Below, piece by piece: positions 33,802 through 48,200 of a stretch of DNA of 64,000 nt (its first letter is position 1; the number at the start of each line of letters is the position of its first letter). Under the pieces are notes generated by a model. That model saw nothing but the letters and a program-made list of their open reading frames with translations. It was not told the origin of the DNA and did no database searches. The stretch is from assembly GCA_963693305.1 (NCBI GenBank), contig OY855905.1:3970701-4034700 (forward strand), read 5' to 3'. A program made the position numbers and the translations under genes. The DNA comes from Meandrina meandrites. Taxonomy: Eukaryota; Cnidaria; Anthozoa; Scleractinia; Meandrinidae.

Positions 33802-35714
33802 ATTAAAGGTCATTAAAAGCCAGAGCAAGTATACGTTAACGCTGTCTTGTTTTCTACATGAAAAGAAAATTTCAAAGCAGTTTTGAACTAGCTAGAAAAT
33901 TAACATAAACCAAGGCTTTTGCTACGGCTGTCACTAGGGCTGATACTTCAAAATAAGGTTGGACACCTTGTGACTTTTATATGTAAAACACAATACACCT
34001 TACACGTTCATATCCAAAACATTATTATACAGTTCTATACAGTAATCTATAGTATCTGATTCAATAATCGGTAAGTGTTCAGTGACTTGTTTGGAAACAC
34101 TATAAAAGAATTTACTATTCACTTCACGAATTACAGTTTTTGGCAGCTATTCCCAGCTTGTCTAATGCGGCTTTATTTCTTTATGTACATAAAAAGACAA
34201 GTGTCTGCTCTAATTTTGAGTATCCATTTTGGTCGCAACCATTATAATTTTTTTAATTGATACGCCTTATTACTGCACGTATCTTTGATGTTAACAATAT
34301 ACGATAATGCAAAAATATAAAACCGCGTTTTATTCAGATATCGTTACTCTGAATATATAGTACCCTTTAATATTTTCAGCCTGGGAAAATGTTGTGCGTG
34401 GTAAAGTTTCCGTGAAAGTCCAGGTTAAAACTAAAGAGAAACACACGCTTTTTTATAATATAGCAAAAACATAATACATAGATGGAATTAATTTCTTTTG
34501 AAGTACCGGTACTTAAGTACAGTTTTTAAGTGACCTTAAGTGGTGCGAATTACGTTTAAGGAAACCCAAAAAGTCCGGAAGCTAGGAATTATTAATCGAT
34601 CTGTCAGGAAAGTCAATGATTACGCTTACATTTTGACTAGCAATGTGATTAAAATAAGGCGGCATCGTGGGCTGATTTTAACTTAGGAAAGTGATATCGA
34701 TAAAGTCGTCTCTGTAATATAATATTTACTATATATTTGATATATGACATATGTGTTACTTTTTCCTCTAACGCTGTCCAACTTTGTCTGTTTTTGACAA
34801 TTAAAAGCCGTTCCCAGCTAAGCTTGTCAAGGTTGGAAATGTGACAAAAACAATTGATGGCTTAGGATGAAAACTCAGTTGATGAAAGATTGAACTTTTG
34901 AAGACATGATTACTACGAAATACCAGCTATTTCCAGTCACTCGAGTTAACTTAATTTGTTTTGAAGCTCTCTCAGCCCTGAAACGAGTTTCAAACTAGTA
35001 AAACTGGAAATTATCATCCAATATCAGTGAAAAGTTGCTGGCAGCTCCAGGCAATGACTGAAGCCAATTAATTTTATTTGGTTCACGCTAAAATTTTGAA
35101 ATTCCCTCGCTTGTCGATCGATGGTTTGAGTTTTGATGGCTTCCGTGCGCTATTTGTGGCGGTAACTAATGGCTTTAAGATATAACGATACTTTAATGAC
35201 AAACAGTTTAGATACCAGATGGATTTACTGAATAAAACTTCTATAAATAAATGAAGTAAATCAGTTTGTCAACTTTTGTTACAATTTGCCTGCAATTAAG
35301 CATTAATATATTGCTTGTTCTAGTTGTAAAACGCGTCGCCCTCCCACCTCCTCCACCTCCTCCCACCTCCTTATTTCCCAGATCTTGTTCCTCGCTGAAG
35401 AGAGGCAGTGGAAAGAGATTGCCTGAGCAACGCAAAGGCAGAGCAGCGGGCGGGAACCCCATGTCCAAGCAGCGAATATATAATATAAGAGTATGGGTAC
35501 ACGATAAAAAAAAATAACTTATGCTTGGCGGAAGAGCGGAGAATGTGTTGACCACTGGGGTACTTGGAAAAGTTTGAGTTTGGGGTGCCCTGCTGGGGTC
35601 TACGAACCCCTTCCCCGTCTCAGACCAACACAGCTCAAAAGGGCCAACGGACACAGGGTCGTAGGTAGGATTTTACTTGGGTGGGTGAGAGGACCGGGAG
35701 CATGAGCGTCTGGC
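33802..35714. other. Intergenic region, no gene seen
   Basis: AT-rich with no recognisable exon. A pyrimidine-rich CCTCC stretch lies at about 35339-35371. Confidence 0.5.
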
Positions 35715-35732
35715 GGGGGGGGGGGGGGGGGG
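35715..35732. repeat. G18 homopolymer tract
   Basis: Uninterrupted G run about 105 bp upstream of the isolated exon-like ORF. Confidence 0.9.
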
Positions 35733-35837
35733 AGGGTGGGGATCCGGGAGTACATTTCCCCGGGAAATTTTGAAAAATCAAGTTGTTGAAGTCCACTTTT
35801 GCTGCATTCTGAGAGTCATTTTAACCCTCCCTCGCAG

Positions 35838-36035
35838 ATGAAGCGGACCTTTGCGGTGCGTGAGGGTCTGAGGAGGTACGGACGCGCTCATCGCACCCCT
35901 CCCCCCCGCTACGGCCCTGGGACACCTGGGACAATACAAAGGAACCGGATCCTGGTGAACCCGATCAGCGTACAGTTTGGAACGACATTCCCTGAAGACG
36001 TCAGGCCGTGCCTGAAGAAATATTGGAAATTATAA
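35838..36035 (+). CDS. Isolated exon-like ORF, hypothetical
   Basis: A pyrimidine-rich CCTCCCTCGCAG acceptor is followed by 198 nt of unusually GC-rich open frame ending in TAA. The peptide is basic and Pro-rich (MKRTFAVREGLRRYGR.., PPPRYGPGTPGT), ending LKKYWKL. I do not recognise it. Either the last exon of a gene whose other exons I could not find, or a decayed insertion. No poly(A) hexamer follows closely before ELP2 starts 260 bp downstream. Confidence 0.3.
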   Translation: MKRTFAVREGLRRYGRAHRTPPPRYGPGTPGTIQRNRILVNPISVQFGTTFPEDVRPCLKKYWKL

Positions 36036-36295
36036 AAGTTCAATCCAGTGGTAACCACCTGTGTCTATTCGAATAGCTTTCAGGTTAGCGCACTCACTGA
36101 TACGTGGCGGTTGTCAAGCAACAATTTAAAGATGAACAAAGCCAGAATCTCCTAAGCTCCTCCTTTCTTTCTTATTCATAATGTTACTACAGATTTCCAA
36201 CTTTGCACCGAGCGGTAAAAAGATCGCGACGCATTCTGGATAAAAAGCAACCGCGATAGTTCAGCGGTTTATCGTTAAAAATTAGAAAAACCATC

Positions 36296-39200
36296 ATGGC
36301 GGACAAGGAGACGAATGAGAGCGAAAACCTCATTTCTTGTTGTAAATGTACGCTGCAATACGTCAGTGTTGCATGCAATAGGACGCCTTTGTGTGTAGAC
36401 TGGGGAAGGAATGGCTGGGTAGCGTATGGCGCTTGTTATTCTGTTGCTTTGTATCGTCCAAAGGTAAGTTCGAAAGTTGTCCACACCGATCCAAATTTGA
36501 GCTTATTTTTTCCACGTGCAAATCTGCTAGTATTTGAAAACAATTAGTTACTTAATCACGTATCGTTGTTATTATACTCAGTTTTGTTTATATTGATATT
36601 TATATTTATAAAACAAAATTGTGATAAAATCCGCCATACTGGTAAATTATTTTAATTTGTAGAATTTGATTTCTAAGACATTTAAAGTCTTTAAAATTGA
36701 GCAGATGTGGCAAACGATTTCCCCCACTGTAATGCAATTTACAAAGGATAATATTTGTATTATGGATAAGCTACTGTACGTGAACAATTCTACAGGACGT
36801 GGTGTAGATCGAGCGTCTCTATTTACTTTTTTAGAGAACTAAATGCGGTTCAATTGGGAGTGTTCAGCTTATTTTAAATGGACATAAAGATCGAGTGAAT
36901 TGTGTTAAATGGATTCCTCAGCCAGAGTTTGGTAAGTGTGCACACAACTGTACTGCTCAAAATAATGTAATTTTTCACATTGTAATGATTATTGTACAAT
37001 AGTTGTGTGTTGGTATGTAGATCACATAATCACAGTATTTTAAGGCTTTTGTCAGGTTGGAGTTGTCATTGATCTCACTCACAAAAGATTATTTTAGTGG
37101 ACTTTAGTACATTAGTAAAATTACTGGCTGTGCCATTTCTATATGATCAATAAACAAGGTGCCTCTCTTATTTGTCTGGTCTTTAGAAATTATTTGTTAT
37201 CATTTCACTGCAGAGAATGATGATTAGACAACAAATTACAATGTTATTGTATTTGCTTTTGTTTCAAACACACCATCTTGTTTCTCAAGATGGTGATGGA
37301 TCCAGATCAGGTTTCATTTTCAAAACTTAAAAGAATGATAACAGATTTACAATTTGCTTGTCTTTATTTCAGAGGAGGAAAATGAGTTAGTTTCAGGTTC
37401 AACTGATAAATCAGTAATTGTATGGCAGAGGAAAGCTGATCAAGAATGTAGAGTAAGCCACATGTACATGTATTTTAATGCAATACACTTAACAGAGAAT
37501 TAAATTAATTTAATTTAGTGTACAGACATAGTAAAGTACAGGCTATTCCTAAGCAAAGTGGCTCACCAAACCAACTCTTTTGTACAGCTCTAGTTTCTCT
37601 AGAATTACAGGTTCTCATAGGAGTGTTACTGCCACAATAGATTTTTGTTTGGTGGCTCCAAATTCAAAGTCTCCTTCATCCTTTGCATGTAGCCAACCAG
37701 TCAGCCTGTTACCAATTGTTTCTGTATATTTACAACTACATTTGTTTGTTTATTAAAGGGTCCCAGTGTACGCTAGCTACTGGACACCAGTGATATTATT
37801 GTGTTTACCCTAAAGGTTACTTTAATATTTGCAGTTATTCCACAAATAACCAATTATTACTGGAAACTCAATGTAGATTGTTGTATCCAAAATCAATATC
37901 TTGATTCATTATTCAACAAATTTACACAATGCCCATATATGGTCAGAAAGTAATTGTTATCCGTTATCCATACATAACAGATATCCTGTGATATACGTAG
38001 GTTGCCAACATGCAAAAGTTGCAAAGTGCTGCACAAGCACAGTTTTGACAATTTCTTGGATAATAAAACAATTATCCTGCACAATCTTGCGGAATATTGT
38101 CTGATTTAGCTAACTCAGCCTACAGTCTCATTGGCTAAGTATCAGGCAATATTCCGCACAATTTCGCAGGATAATTGTTAAAAACATTACATAGCATCCA
38201 GGTATCCAGGAAGCTAAGCTTTGCTACATGTACATGTACATTCAACATAACTTGCTTTGTCCTTTTAGTGGGAAGTTTCAGCGATTCTCAAGGGTCACGA
38301 GGAGGCAGTGAATTCTGTGGCTGCTGTTGCCATTCCAGTATCCAATGATGGAAAAACAAGAACAGTCATAGTTTCTGCTTCTGCAGATTCATCAGTCAGG
38401 ATATGGGATCGTAGACCAGGAGGTGAGATCTATGAGCTGTCATGCATTCACTGGAGGGGGGGGGGGGGGGGGGGGGGGAGGACAGGGGGAAGGTATCCAG
38501 GAGCAGAGGATGTGAACTGTGGCAGGAATTGAGAATTTTGTGAGGAAAAAGTTTTTACATTGTGTAAGATTCCTTGTGTAATATTTTACAATTAACAGAG
38601 TGTGTAGTTGTATGACTTGTGCGCCTTTTAACATTGCTAGTTTTAAAATTTACAGTGTATGTGAGAAAAAGAAAAAAAATGTCTGGCAGTTTAATCATTT
38701 TTAAAAGAGATGCATTGAGTTAGTGTTGTCCCATTCATTTATGATGTGTTATTTTACAGTGTAGCCACAGAGTATCCTAGTAAACTTCATAGCCCCAATT
38801 AATAACCTTAAGGGGGGTCCTTCTTAACTACCAATTTGTTGCTATGGAAGGTATCTAACCATCGTATTTTGGAAACCAGACTTCCTATGGATATGTTTTT
38901 TGCACAACTTTGTTCAATTGAAGAGTCCTTCAAGAGTTTCAAATCACGGCCATTTTTGACAAGCCACGTCACCAGAATAGAAAAAACCCTAAAACTCAAA
39001 GGGCATCAAGATCTGAAAATTAAAATCAGTGCCAATAGAAAAAGAATGTCCACATGTTTAATTCTTCGTATGGGTTTTATGGAATTCGCATTTTTATAAA
39101 AGTTATCACGTAATAAACATCCGTATTTCTAGACTTTCTTCAGTAGTGTTCCTTTTTTACGTGTTAATGGTTATTCCTTACGTAGGATTGTAAAGAAGGC

Positions 39201-42200
39201 TCTGTTATCTCTGATTCTTAAAAAAATATGGAACTCTTCCTTTTTTCTCCCAAGTTTTAGAGATTTTAATTACTAACGCGCGGTTTGGGACTGGCACTAG
39301 TTACGCGCGCGCGCAATGTCAATTTTCTCAAAGAAGGTTTTCCCATCTAAAAGACTCACCATTTAGCAATACAAAACGCTGCAAAATGGCTTGCCACCAA
39401 ATATCGTCTTTAGCAATCCCTTAGCAACTGCTCTAGATCTGTAGTTAAGAAGGACCCCCCTTAATTAAAAGTATGCAGGTTGTGTGGGTTTCCAGTGGAT
39501 ATCCAGTGTATATATTAACTATTTTTATTGTCTTTATATCTTTCAGATAATTTTACCTGTTTACAGACAGTATCATTTGGAAAAGGTTTCATTTTAGCAG
39601 TGACAATCTCTATTCTTCCTGGAACAGCAGGTATTATCATTCAACAAAATGAAATATTATTTTATTTAGAGCTTTTACATGAATGCATATATCAGCTGAA
39701 CGATTGTATACTTACCTGTTTGACAGAAGCAGAAGTACAAGTACTGTCTTGTTCAATATATAACAATAACTGTTTTGTTATCTGCACATAGAACTTTATA
39801 ATAAATGTATCTTATTAGACATTTTAGTGTGTAGTATCGCTGTATATTTCTACGAGTCATGCAGCATCAAAATATGAAATATGCCAAGTAAAAATTCACA
39901 GGGATACTACACACTAAAATGTCTAATAAGAGATTTATTATCCAACGTTTTCATTTGATCCCCAAAATTCTGACTCTCCAAGGCTTTGAATCTTTTGCGA
40001 GGTCGAGGAATGAGACAAGTACAAATATTTGTACTCATTTCGCGCTTTATTTGTACTCTACGAAGCAGTGTTGGATAATAACCACATGTATATCATGTTC
40101 AACCTTAGTTCCTGTAATTGCATGTGGAGGAGAAGACAGCAAAGTGCATTTATTCACAGAGAAAGATAATAAGGTAATTTTACATGTACTTAGCCTAAAT
40201 CTGATGTGCAAGTTACAAACCTGTTTGGTCTCATGTTGGAAATTTCCTTGGCACACATTGCAGGAAATTCACACTTTCACAGTCATGTCATTAATCAGTC
40301 TCAATCTTGATTAGTCACGATTATAATGATCATTAAACAAGCTGTTTTAATCACAATTAGTCCATGCATGTACATGTTATTTTAATTTATTAATAAGTGA
40401 TTATACACAATCACGTGTAAATTATAAAATAATGTAAAAGAAATCCAGTACATGTACATGTATATGACTTTGCTCACCACGAGTCTCCCATAGCTCAGTG
40501 GAACGAGCATCCAGCCGGTATCTGGAAGGTCATGGGTTCATCTCCTGTTTGGAGCTTGGAAAATCAGAGTAATTTGACTTGAAACCGCTTTTTCATGGAA
40601 CTTAACAAATTTCCAATTTGTAGTTTGTAAAAGTACAGAGTCTACTGGGGCATGAAGACTGGATAAGAGGTGTTGAATTTGCATTGGAAGGTCAGTTTCT
40701 TCATTTATTTTATGCAGTCATTACACTCATCCAAAAATAAGCAGTTGATTTGTCATTGTATAACTAACTGATGATTTCTTTCTTGTACAAAGATGGTGGC
40801 GATCTTCTCCTTGCCAGTTGTTCCCAGGATAGCTTCATAAGGATCTGGAGAATATCACTTGGAAGCAAAATACAAGAAACTAGCACTTTACGAGATGAAT
40901 TAGAGGAGCTAAAACTTACCTCTAATGTATTTAGTGTCACTGATAAAGGTACACAAACTCGAATATATGATTGATTGAATTGCACGGTTGTAACAAAACA
41001 GTGCATCTATAATAATCAATTGAAATTGATGGTACTGATGGTACAGTACAGGTGAGACTAAAATTACAATAAATGTAATCTACATGTATGTAGGCTTTTT
41101 ACGAATAAATATTTACATTAATACTGAACTGGCATTAACTAAGATACACTAAGCATTTTCTAGTTGTGGGATTTACATGTATCGTGGTAAATTGGCCGTC
41201 AATAGTGCACTAATTAAATTTTGTGTTTCCAGCATTAGTCAATGTCTTTCTTTCCATATCTGCTTCAGCAAATACATGTACATTGTAATTCTCCTTTTAC
41301 GATATCAGCTTTAATCAGTCTTTTTTGCTCATGAAAAAATAAACTGTTTTTTTTTTTGGAAATTACAAATTATATACCGCTGGACTTTAAGAGTCAATGC
41401 ACATGCACTTGTGATTAAGTTTTATAACCACTAAACCAAGACATTTAAAATTTGCTGTTTAGTACATTTATGTAATGTTATTTTTGCACAGGTGTAGATA
41501 AAGAGTTTTCAGTTGTGTTGGAATCAGTGTTAACAGGACACGAGGGCTGGATTTACGGTGTTCACTGGCATCCTGCCATTAGGAAAGGTAAACAGGTTTG
41601 TTTTGGTTTCTGGGCCCCTGTTAGTAGACAAACTGTTCATATGCAATATTGCAGATTATAAACGTGCGTGAATAGTTGATCATGCTGCCGTGTTGTTGGA
41701 CTTAAATGTACCACTTTCCTCTTAAACTCATTCCCATCCATCATAAATCCTACAGGGCCGTAGGCTGCAGGCGGGGTGCAATGGCAATTCCAAACCTGGA
41801 ACCAGGAATTTCTGGTTCCTGTTTGATTGCATGTGTGTGCATCAGAGATTTTGGATGAAATGAACAACCAATCATACAGTATTTGGCTGTCTTTCTGGTG
41901 GGTTTTCAGTCTAGCCCAGAGGTCCTGATCTTTGGCCAGGGCGGACCAGAAGGATCACAGCCTCTGGGGACAAGATTGATGCCTCTTTCTCTTCCATGCC
42001 CTTCCTCCTAGTCTTTCCATATTCCTCTTAAACTGAATATTTATCTCTAGCTCATCTTTCCTCTTAATTGACCTTCCATCTGCACTATACACGTGTATGT
42101 ACTACAAGTCCTTGGTTGTTTATACCACAGGTGATGGAACCTTCACCCAGCCAATGTCGTTACTGTCAGCATCAATGGACAAAACCTTAATAGTGTGGGT

Positions 42201-45200
42201 ACCAGATCACGACTCTGGCGTTTGGCTGGAAAAAGTAAGCACTGAAATTTTCATGTGAAATTAACTACCATAAAAAACTTGTGTATGAGCCACACTCGAA
42301 GATAAGCTGCACCCCAAACTTTAAAGTTCCATGTATTTGCTGCATTAATCAACTCTTAAAATACCTTTTACAAACTTCTCTGCAATCAAATTCCCAGTAT
42401 CTTTCAATAGAGATGCCCTTTTGACAAGATGTATTTTTTATTGCTAAAGCACATTGTAGAAAACAAGGAAATTTGAACAGAAATATTGCGAACACAACAA
42501 ACGATTTTGAGCCCAAAATTTAGCAAAAGGTGCAGCTTATACACGAGCTTTATGGTACTAGGTTACAAGTGGTTAGAACTCTGTGTGGTCAATAATTGTA
42601 AAGTAATAATGATTAACTAATTTAATAGTGATTAACCAACAGTTCTTAAACTGCATGTTATTGTGTAGAAATTATGTAGTTTATTCACACTTGTACTAAT
42701 TTCACAGGTTCGTGTTGGTGAAGTTGGTGGGACCACACTTGGTTTCTATGGGGGTGTGTTTAGTCCTGATGGTCAATCAGTACTAGGTCATGGATATCAG
42801 GGAGCATTTCATCTTTGGAACACCATAGCAACTGAGGTTTCTTATTTAATTAAGCGTTTTTTTTAACTAACTACAGTAACTACACCTGCATTTTAAACTG
42901 ACTTTTGTGTGCCATAATTATCAAGGTTATGTATTCAAATAAATACTTCATTTTTTCTCTTAACGGCTCTGCCAGATGTTCTAAGGGATAATCGCGGTTA
43001 CAGAACCCGCTCAGTTTGGCTTACCATAACGGGTTTGAGAGAACATTTTAATACTTTTGCCCAGATCACGCTTTAAGGATGTGGCCTTTTCAAACCATAA
43101 TATTTCATTACATTATGGGAGTGCGTGTACATTGTATAAAAATACGTGAAAGAAATTTCCACAAAGTGGAGAATTAAGGAACGTGAGAAGCCAAGTCTAA
43201 AATTTCTCCAGCTCATGGTTAGGCAATATTCCCTTTGAAGAGAGAATGTGTATCTCTTAAGGGTAGTTTTTACTAGCGCCGGAAACATAATCAGAAGTGC
43301 GGAGCATTGCAACCTAGTGAAAATTAAACCGATGAAGTTATGATCAGAGTTTCCCCATCATAAGTGGAATCGCAAGAAGAGAGAAACGTTGTGATTCTTC
43401 CGACGCCGATTTTGTTGAGCTTACGAATCCACTTACGACGCCAACTTTCGATTTTCACTAGGTTGTAAGCGCTCTTACGAATCCGATTACGATTTCACCA
43501 CTGGCAAAATCAGCCTTTAGCCTTCACATATACAAGGCATGTTAACGTGCAGTTTAAACAATTTCTTTGGTTACCTCTGATTAATAGGGTGAAGAGAGAT
43601 GGGAACCTGGCGTGACAGTCAGTGGACACTTTGGCCCTGTTCAGGTGAAGCCGCAATGATATTCCTAACAATTTGAAGTTGTGTTGCTCGAAAGGAAAAT
43701 ATGTCAACTCTGTGACTTGTGGCCGGTGGAAACTTGAGGGAGGTGCACTTGCCCAATGGTGGATGAGTGAATAAAATTAACTGTTAGACTCTACTGTTGT
43801 TGTAGTCGCCCGTGTCAAATGTATAATCACCTTCAGTAATACTACCATGTTTTGTCGTTATTGTTTCTTGCTACAGGATATCGAGTGGGATCCTGTAGAT
43901 GGGCAGTTTCTTGTGAGTGTCAGCAGCGATCAGACGACGAGACTACATGCTCCTTGGAGACAAGATGGAGTGCAGGTGAGATCAAAGCATTATACGTTAT
44001 GCTTTTATCGAAAGATTTACAGAGGCTGTAAGTACATCTAGGTCTATGGAGAAACGAAAAGAAAAGGCCCAGGTATATAAGGGTTAGACATACCTGATGT
44101 AACAGGCATAGCAAGAAACTCGTTTTTTGGAAACTGTTGAACCAAGAGACAATGCCCAAAGGTTCATGTATACTAAGTTAACTTGACATCGATCTCCTTT
44201 AAACAAACCCCGGAAAGGAAGGCCTTCCTGCAATCATTACAGATAGAAAAATCCAAAAGAACTTAAATGAACATCCACTAGTCAGGCTACATTTAAAACT
44301 TACTAATGACGATGGTAATTGATAGATGGTGACGAGTTTGATGGTGGTGATGATGTGAATGAGAAATCTCTTTTTGCTTGATTTACAAACTATTGTAAAC
44401 AGGAAAGTCTGCCAAAAAAATTCAAAATCAGCACGAGCCTGGCCTTGTGAATCACTTGAATTCATTATATTGCCTATTCTTTTAAGGTAATCATGGTAAG
44501 GTGAAGTCTGCATAGGAACCTAGTGTCCCATCCCATCCCAGACCGGAGCCTATCCCGCTTTCCGTAGCATGAGGCGACTAGAAGTATTTCTACTCCCCCC
44601 TGAATGGGATACTAGTCCATCGCTACCCATTTATACACGTGGGTGAATAAAGGCACTATAAAAGTTATGCTTATTGTTACTCAGAGTTTTGTTGTAATTT
44701 CCCAGCAGTCCGTGTGGTGTGAAATAGCTCGTCCCCAGGTTCATGGCTACGACATGCAGTGTTTGAGCATGCTCAGTAGATACAGGCTGGCATCTGGGGC
44801 AGACGAAAAGGTAATGCGCTTATCCTTGACAGTGTGATGTGATAAGCTTTTTAATTTCGAGAAGTTTAGTTTAGGTAGATCACATTGTAAGTAAAGAGAA
44901 CTAATTCAGATTGCTATACAACGAACGGTCCTACTCAATTTGAGTTCGGTAACGACATAAAAGTACATAGAGCCAGGAGCCAGGGTCTAACATTGGGAAG
45001 GGAACGCTTTCTAGCAGCCATTTTAAATGATCAGATCAGTATTGCTACAATCTTGGAGAAAACTAATGAAACACTTGGCCAAGTATCCACTAACTTAGGA
45101 ACCACAGTTCAGTTGTTCTACCCCCCCCCCCCCCCCCCCCCCGCTCCATTTCAATGTTGTGAATGCTGTCGTGGTGTGTAAACAAACCATAAAACAATAT

Positions 45201-48200
45201 TGAGTGGGGGTAGAGGGGGATAAAACACTTTTTAGCCCCCCCCCCCCCCCCCCCTGCAAATCAAGAAACTTGCGAAAAGTTTGCTAAATGTGTTTGTTTC
45301 AACTAGTTTTGTCCAAGGTTGTAGTGATACAGTACTGTGATAAGAGAAGCAATTATGTTGCAACAGATCAGAGGTGGCTTTCTTTCTTTCGTGAATTTGG
45401 CAGTAAAACGGCAAATGCCATTCATGTCATTGCAGGTTTTAAGGATTTTCAGTGCTCCTCGCCAGTTCATGGAGACGTTTCAAGAACTCTGTAAAGTGGA
45501 AGAAAGCGAAAAGGTTGGTGGTCTGTAGTCTTTTGCTGTTGTTTTCAACATAAATAGCACATGTACAATACAAACCCTTATCACTATTAAACTAATATAC
45601 ATGGAAGTCACCCCTTAACGACGTCACGCGACGCTACTCGAGTAGCTTTTCGTTACAACCCAGGTAACGCTTTCATTTACATGCAATCAGTTAGAGACTT
45701 TATGTAACGTGTTACCGTGACTTCACTTTAGATGCGTGACAGTTTGCCTGTTGGAGCTAGTGTGCCTGCTCTTGGACTTTCAAACAAAGCTGTTTTTGAA
45801 GGTGAGCGGCTAAATGCTGGCTTTTTATTTTTACAAGTCGCGTTTGTAAAGTATTAGGCAAATTTGTCGTAAATATTTATACACCCAGAAGTAAGCTTTC
45901 TATGTTTTTCGTACCCAGTACGAAATTATTATTGAAAATTTCAATAACAACAAGATAATTGGTGCGCACATTTTGCGTATCCAGGACAAAATAGAGACTG
46001 CAACAAAATAGAGCTGTTTGCTATCAGTTCACTTTACTGTACTCCAAAATTTTAAATCTTGCAGCACATGGACTGCTATTTGATGCCTCGGCTGCTTCTT
46101 GGTGCGAGGAAAATGGTGTAATAGCTTGGTTTTACACTGCAGTTGCGCTTTGTATGTCGCGTATGATGTATGTCGTGTTGTGTATGTTGAGTATTTTTTT
46201 TTTACGCTTGTGTTTTCAGGTGACATTAGCAGCCTGAGAAGGGACCTGGAGGATCCAGCGAGGCCCATGAAATCATCCGCTTTTGCCAGCGAGGAGCCGG
46301 CGCCATTCACACCAGTATCATTAAAAGGTGCCTCATTTGAGATCCCGGTCATTAGTTATTCCCTAAGTTATTCCCTAAAGCTACGTCTGCGCGACTTCCG
46401 CGCTCACATGAATAATCACTGCGCCCGCAATAAATAAATCATTTAAAATAAAACAACTGGTGAAAAATTTCTAGCGTGTAGGAAAGGGCAGGAAATTGTG
46501 CAACCTGTTGAAAGGCTAAGTCGTACTTCGTATATTTACATTTAATAATCACTTTTAAAGCGGCTCCGTTAGCGCTAAGGTATTCCCTTTGTTTGTTTGT
46601 TTGTTTTTTTTGTTGTTGCTATTTTGGCCTATTATTTGATTTCATTATTTTTTACGTTTTAGAACCTCCAACAGAAGATATATTACACCAAAACACGCTA
46701 TGGCCCGAGGTACAAAAACTGTGAGTTGAAAGTTCTTGATTTCTTATTCACGTCACACTTCATATAACTCGAATTGATTTCGCGCGCATTAAGCAATGGA
46801 GCACGAACAATCTATCTCCATTTTAACACCAATAAATTACTCCTTTTATCTTTGATCTTCCAATTTGTAATTCTAAAGAATTCTACAAGTTAACTTGAAT
46901 ATTTAGCGCTAAATCGTACAAGAGGTCGAAGGTCGAGGTTTGATTGTGTTCACTTGCTGTTTTGTATTTAGATATGGTCATGGATACGAAATATTCTGTA
47001 CGGCTTCAAGTCCTGACGGATCGCTGCTAGCTTCTGCGTGTAAGGTTAGCATCTCTTGCCGTTCTCTCTCACACAAGCGCTAGCGGTACACTGTACCTGT
47101 AAACAATCTGGTTTAATCCCGTTGCATTCACTTTCTGAATCAGCAACCCTTTCTATCAGATTAGTTTCCGTTATTAAAACGTTTAACTTTCTGTAACATG
47201 CTCTTGTTGCCTTTCTAGGCCTCAAAACCAGAGCACGCAGCCTTAATAGTATGGGATACTGGCACGTGGAGGCAGGTGTGCACACTACCCTCTCACGCAC
47301 TCACTGTAACTCAAATGGCTTTTGATCACAGTGGCCAGCGGCTTCTCTCTGTATCACGTGACCGTTGTTGGTCTGTTTTCAAGAGAAAGGTGGAAGACGA
47401 AGAAGGTAAGACTTGCAGACATAGTTGTAAATCCTTGCAATGCGATCCAGTCTTTTTAAGGTTTTGGTCGTCCCACTTTCAATACCAACTGAACCAAAAA
47501 AAGGCTCGTTGCAAGTGGAACTTTTCTTGACAGTGCTGCGCGCCGTATCGTTGCCACTCGATAAAGATAACTTTTTGACATCTTTTTCACAACTTTCTAA
47601 TGGCTTTCGTTTGAACTGGCCAATTAAAGTGCAAGAACTATGACAGGCGGAGTTGTCAAGTTCCACGTTCGCTCTACAACTCTGCCTCTCTCACTTGTTG
47701 CATTTCTATTGGTAGCACTGTAACGAGTATATAACGCGGTGAAACTCTGTTTTTGTACCAGGGCCGCTCTTCAAACTTGTAGCTCGGAGTGACAAGAAAA
47801 ATCAGCATGCCAGAATTATTTGGTCATGCGCTTGGAGTGGAGATGACAAGTACTTCGCTACAGCTTCAAGGGACAAAAAGGTAAGTTCTATACAGGATTC
47901 GGAACTTGCCCCCCCCCCCCCCCCCTCTCCCCTCCCGTCGCTTTCTGTTCGTGCTCCTCGATCGGCACCCCCCCCCCCCCCCCAACCCCAAGGTCCAACC
48001 ATTTCTTTTTCAGTATTTGTTGTTGTTGTTGTGTTGTGTTGTGTTGTGTTGTGTTGTGTTGTGTTGTGTTGTGTTGTGTTGTGTTGTGTTGTGTTGTGTT
48101 GTGTTGTTGTAGCTGCTGCTGCTGCTGCTGCTGCTGCTCATGAGTTTTAATACATGTTTAATGCCGTTGTGTTTCAATTCACCCTAGGTTATTATGTGGG

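Noticed and set aside
47906..48112. ORF with poly-Pro then Cys/Val repeats
   Set aside because: It reads through C tracts and the TTGTG microsatellite inside an ELP2 intron.
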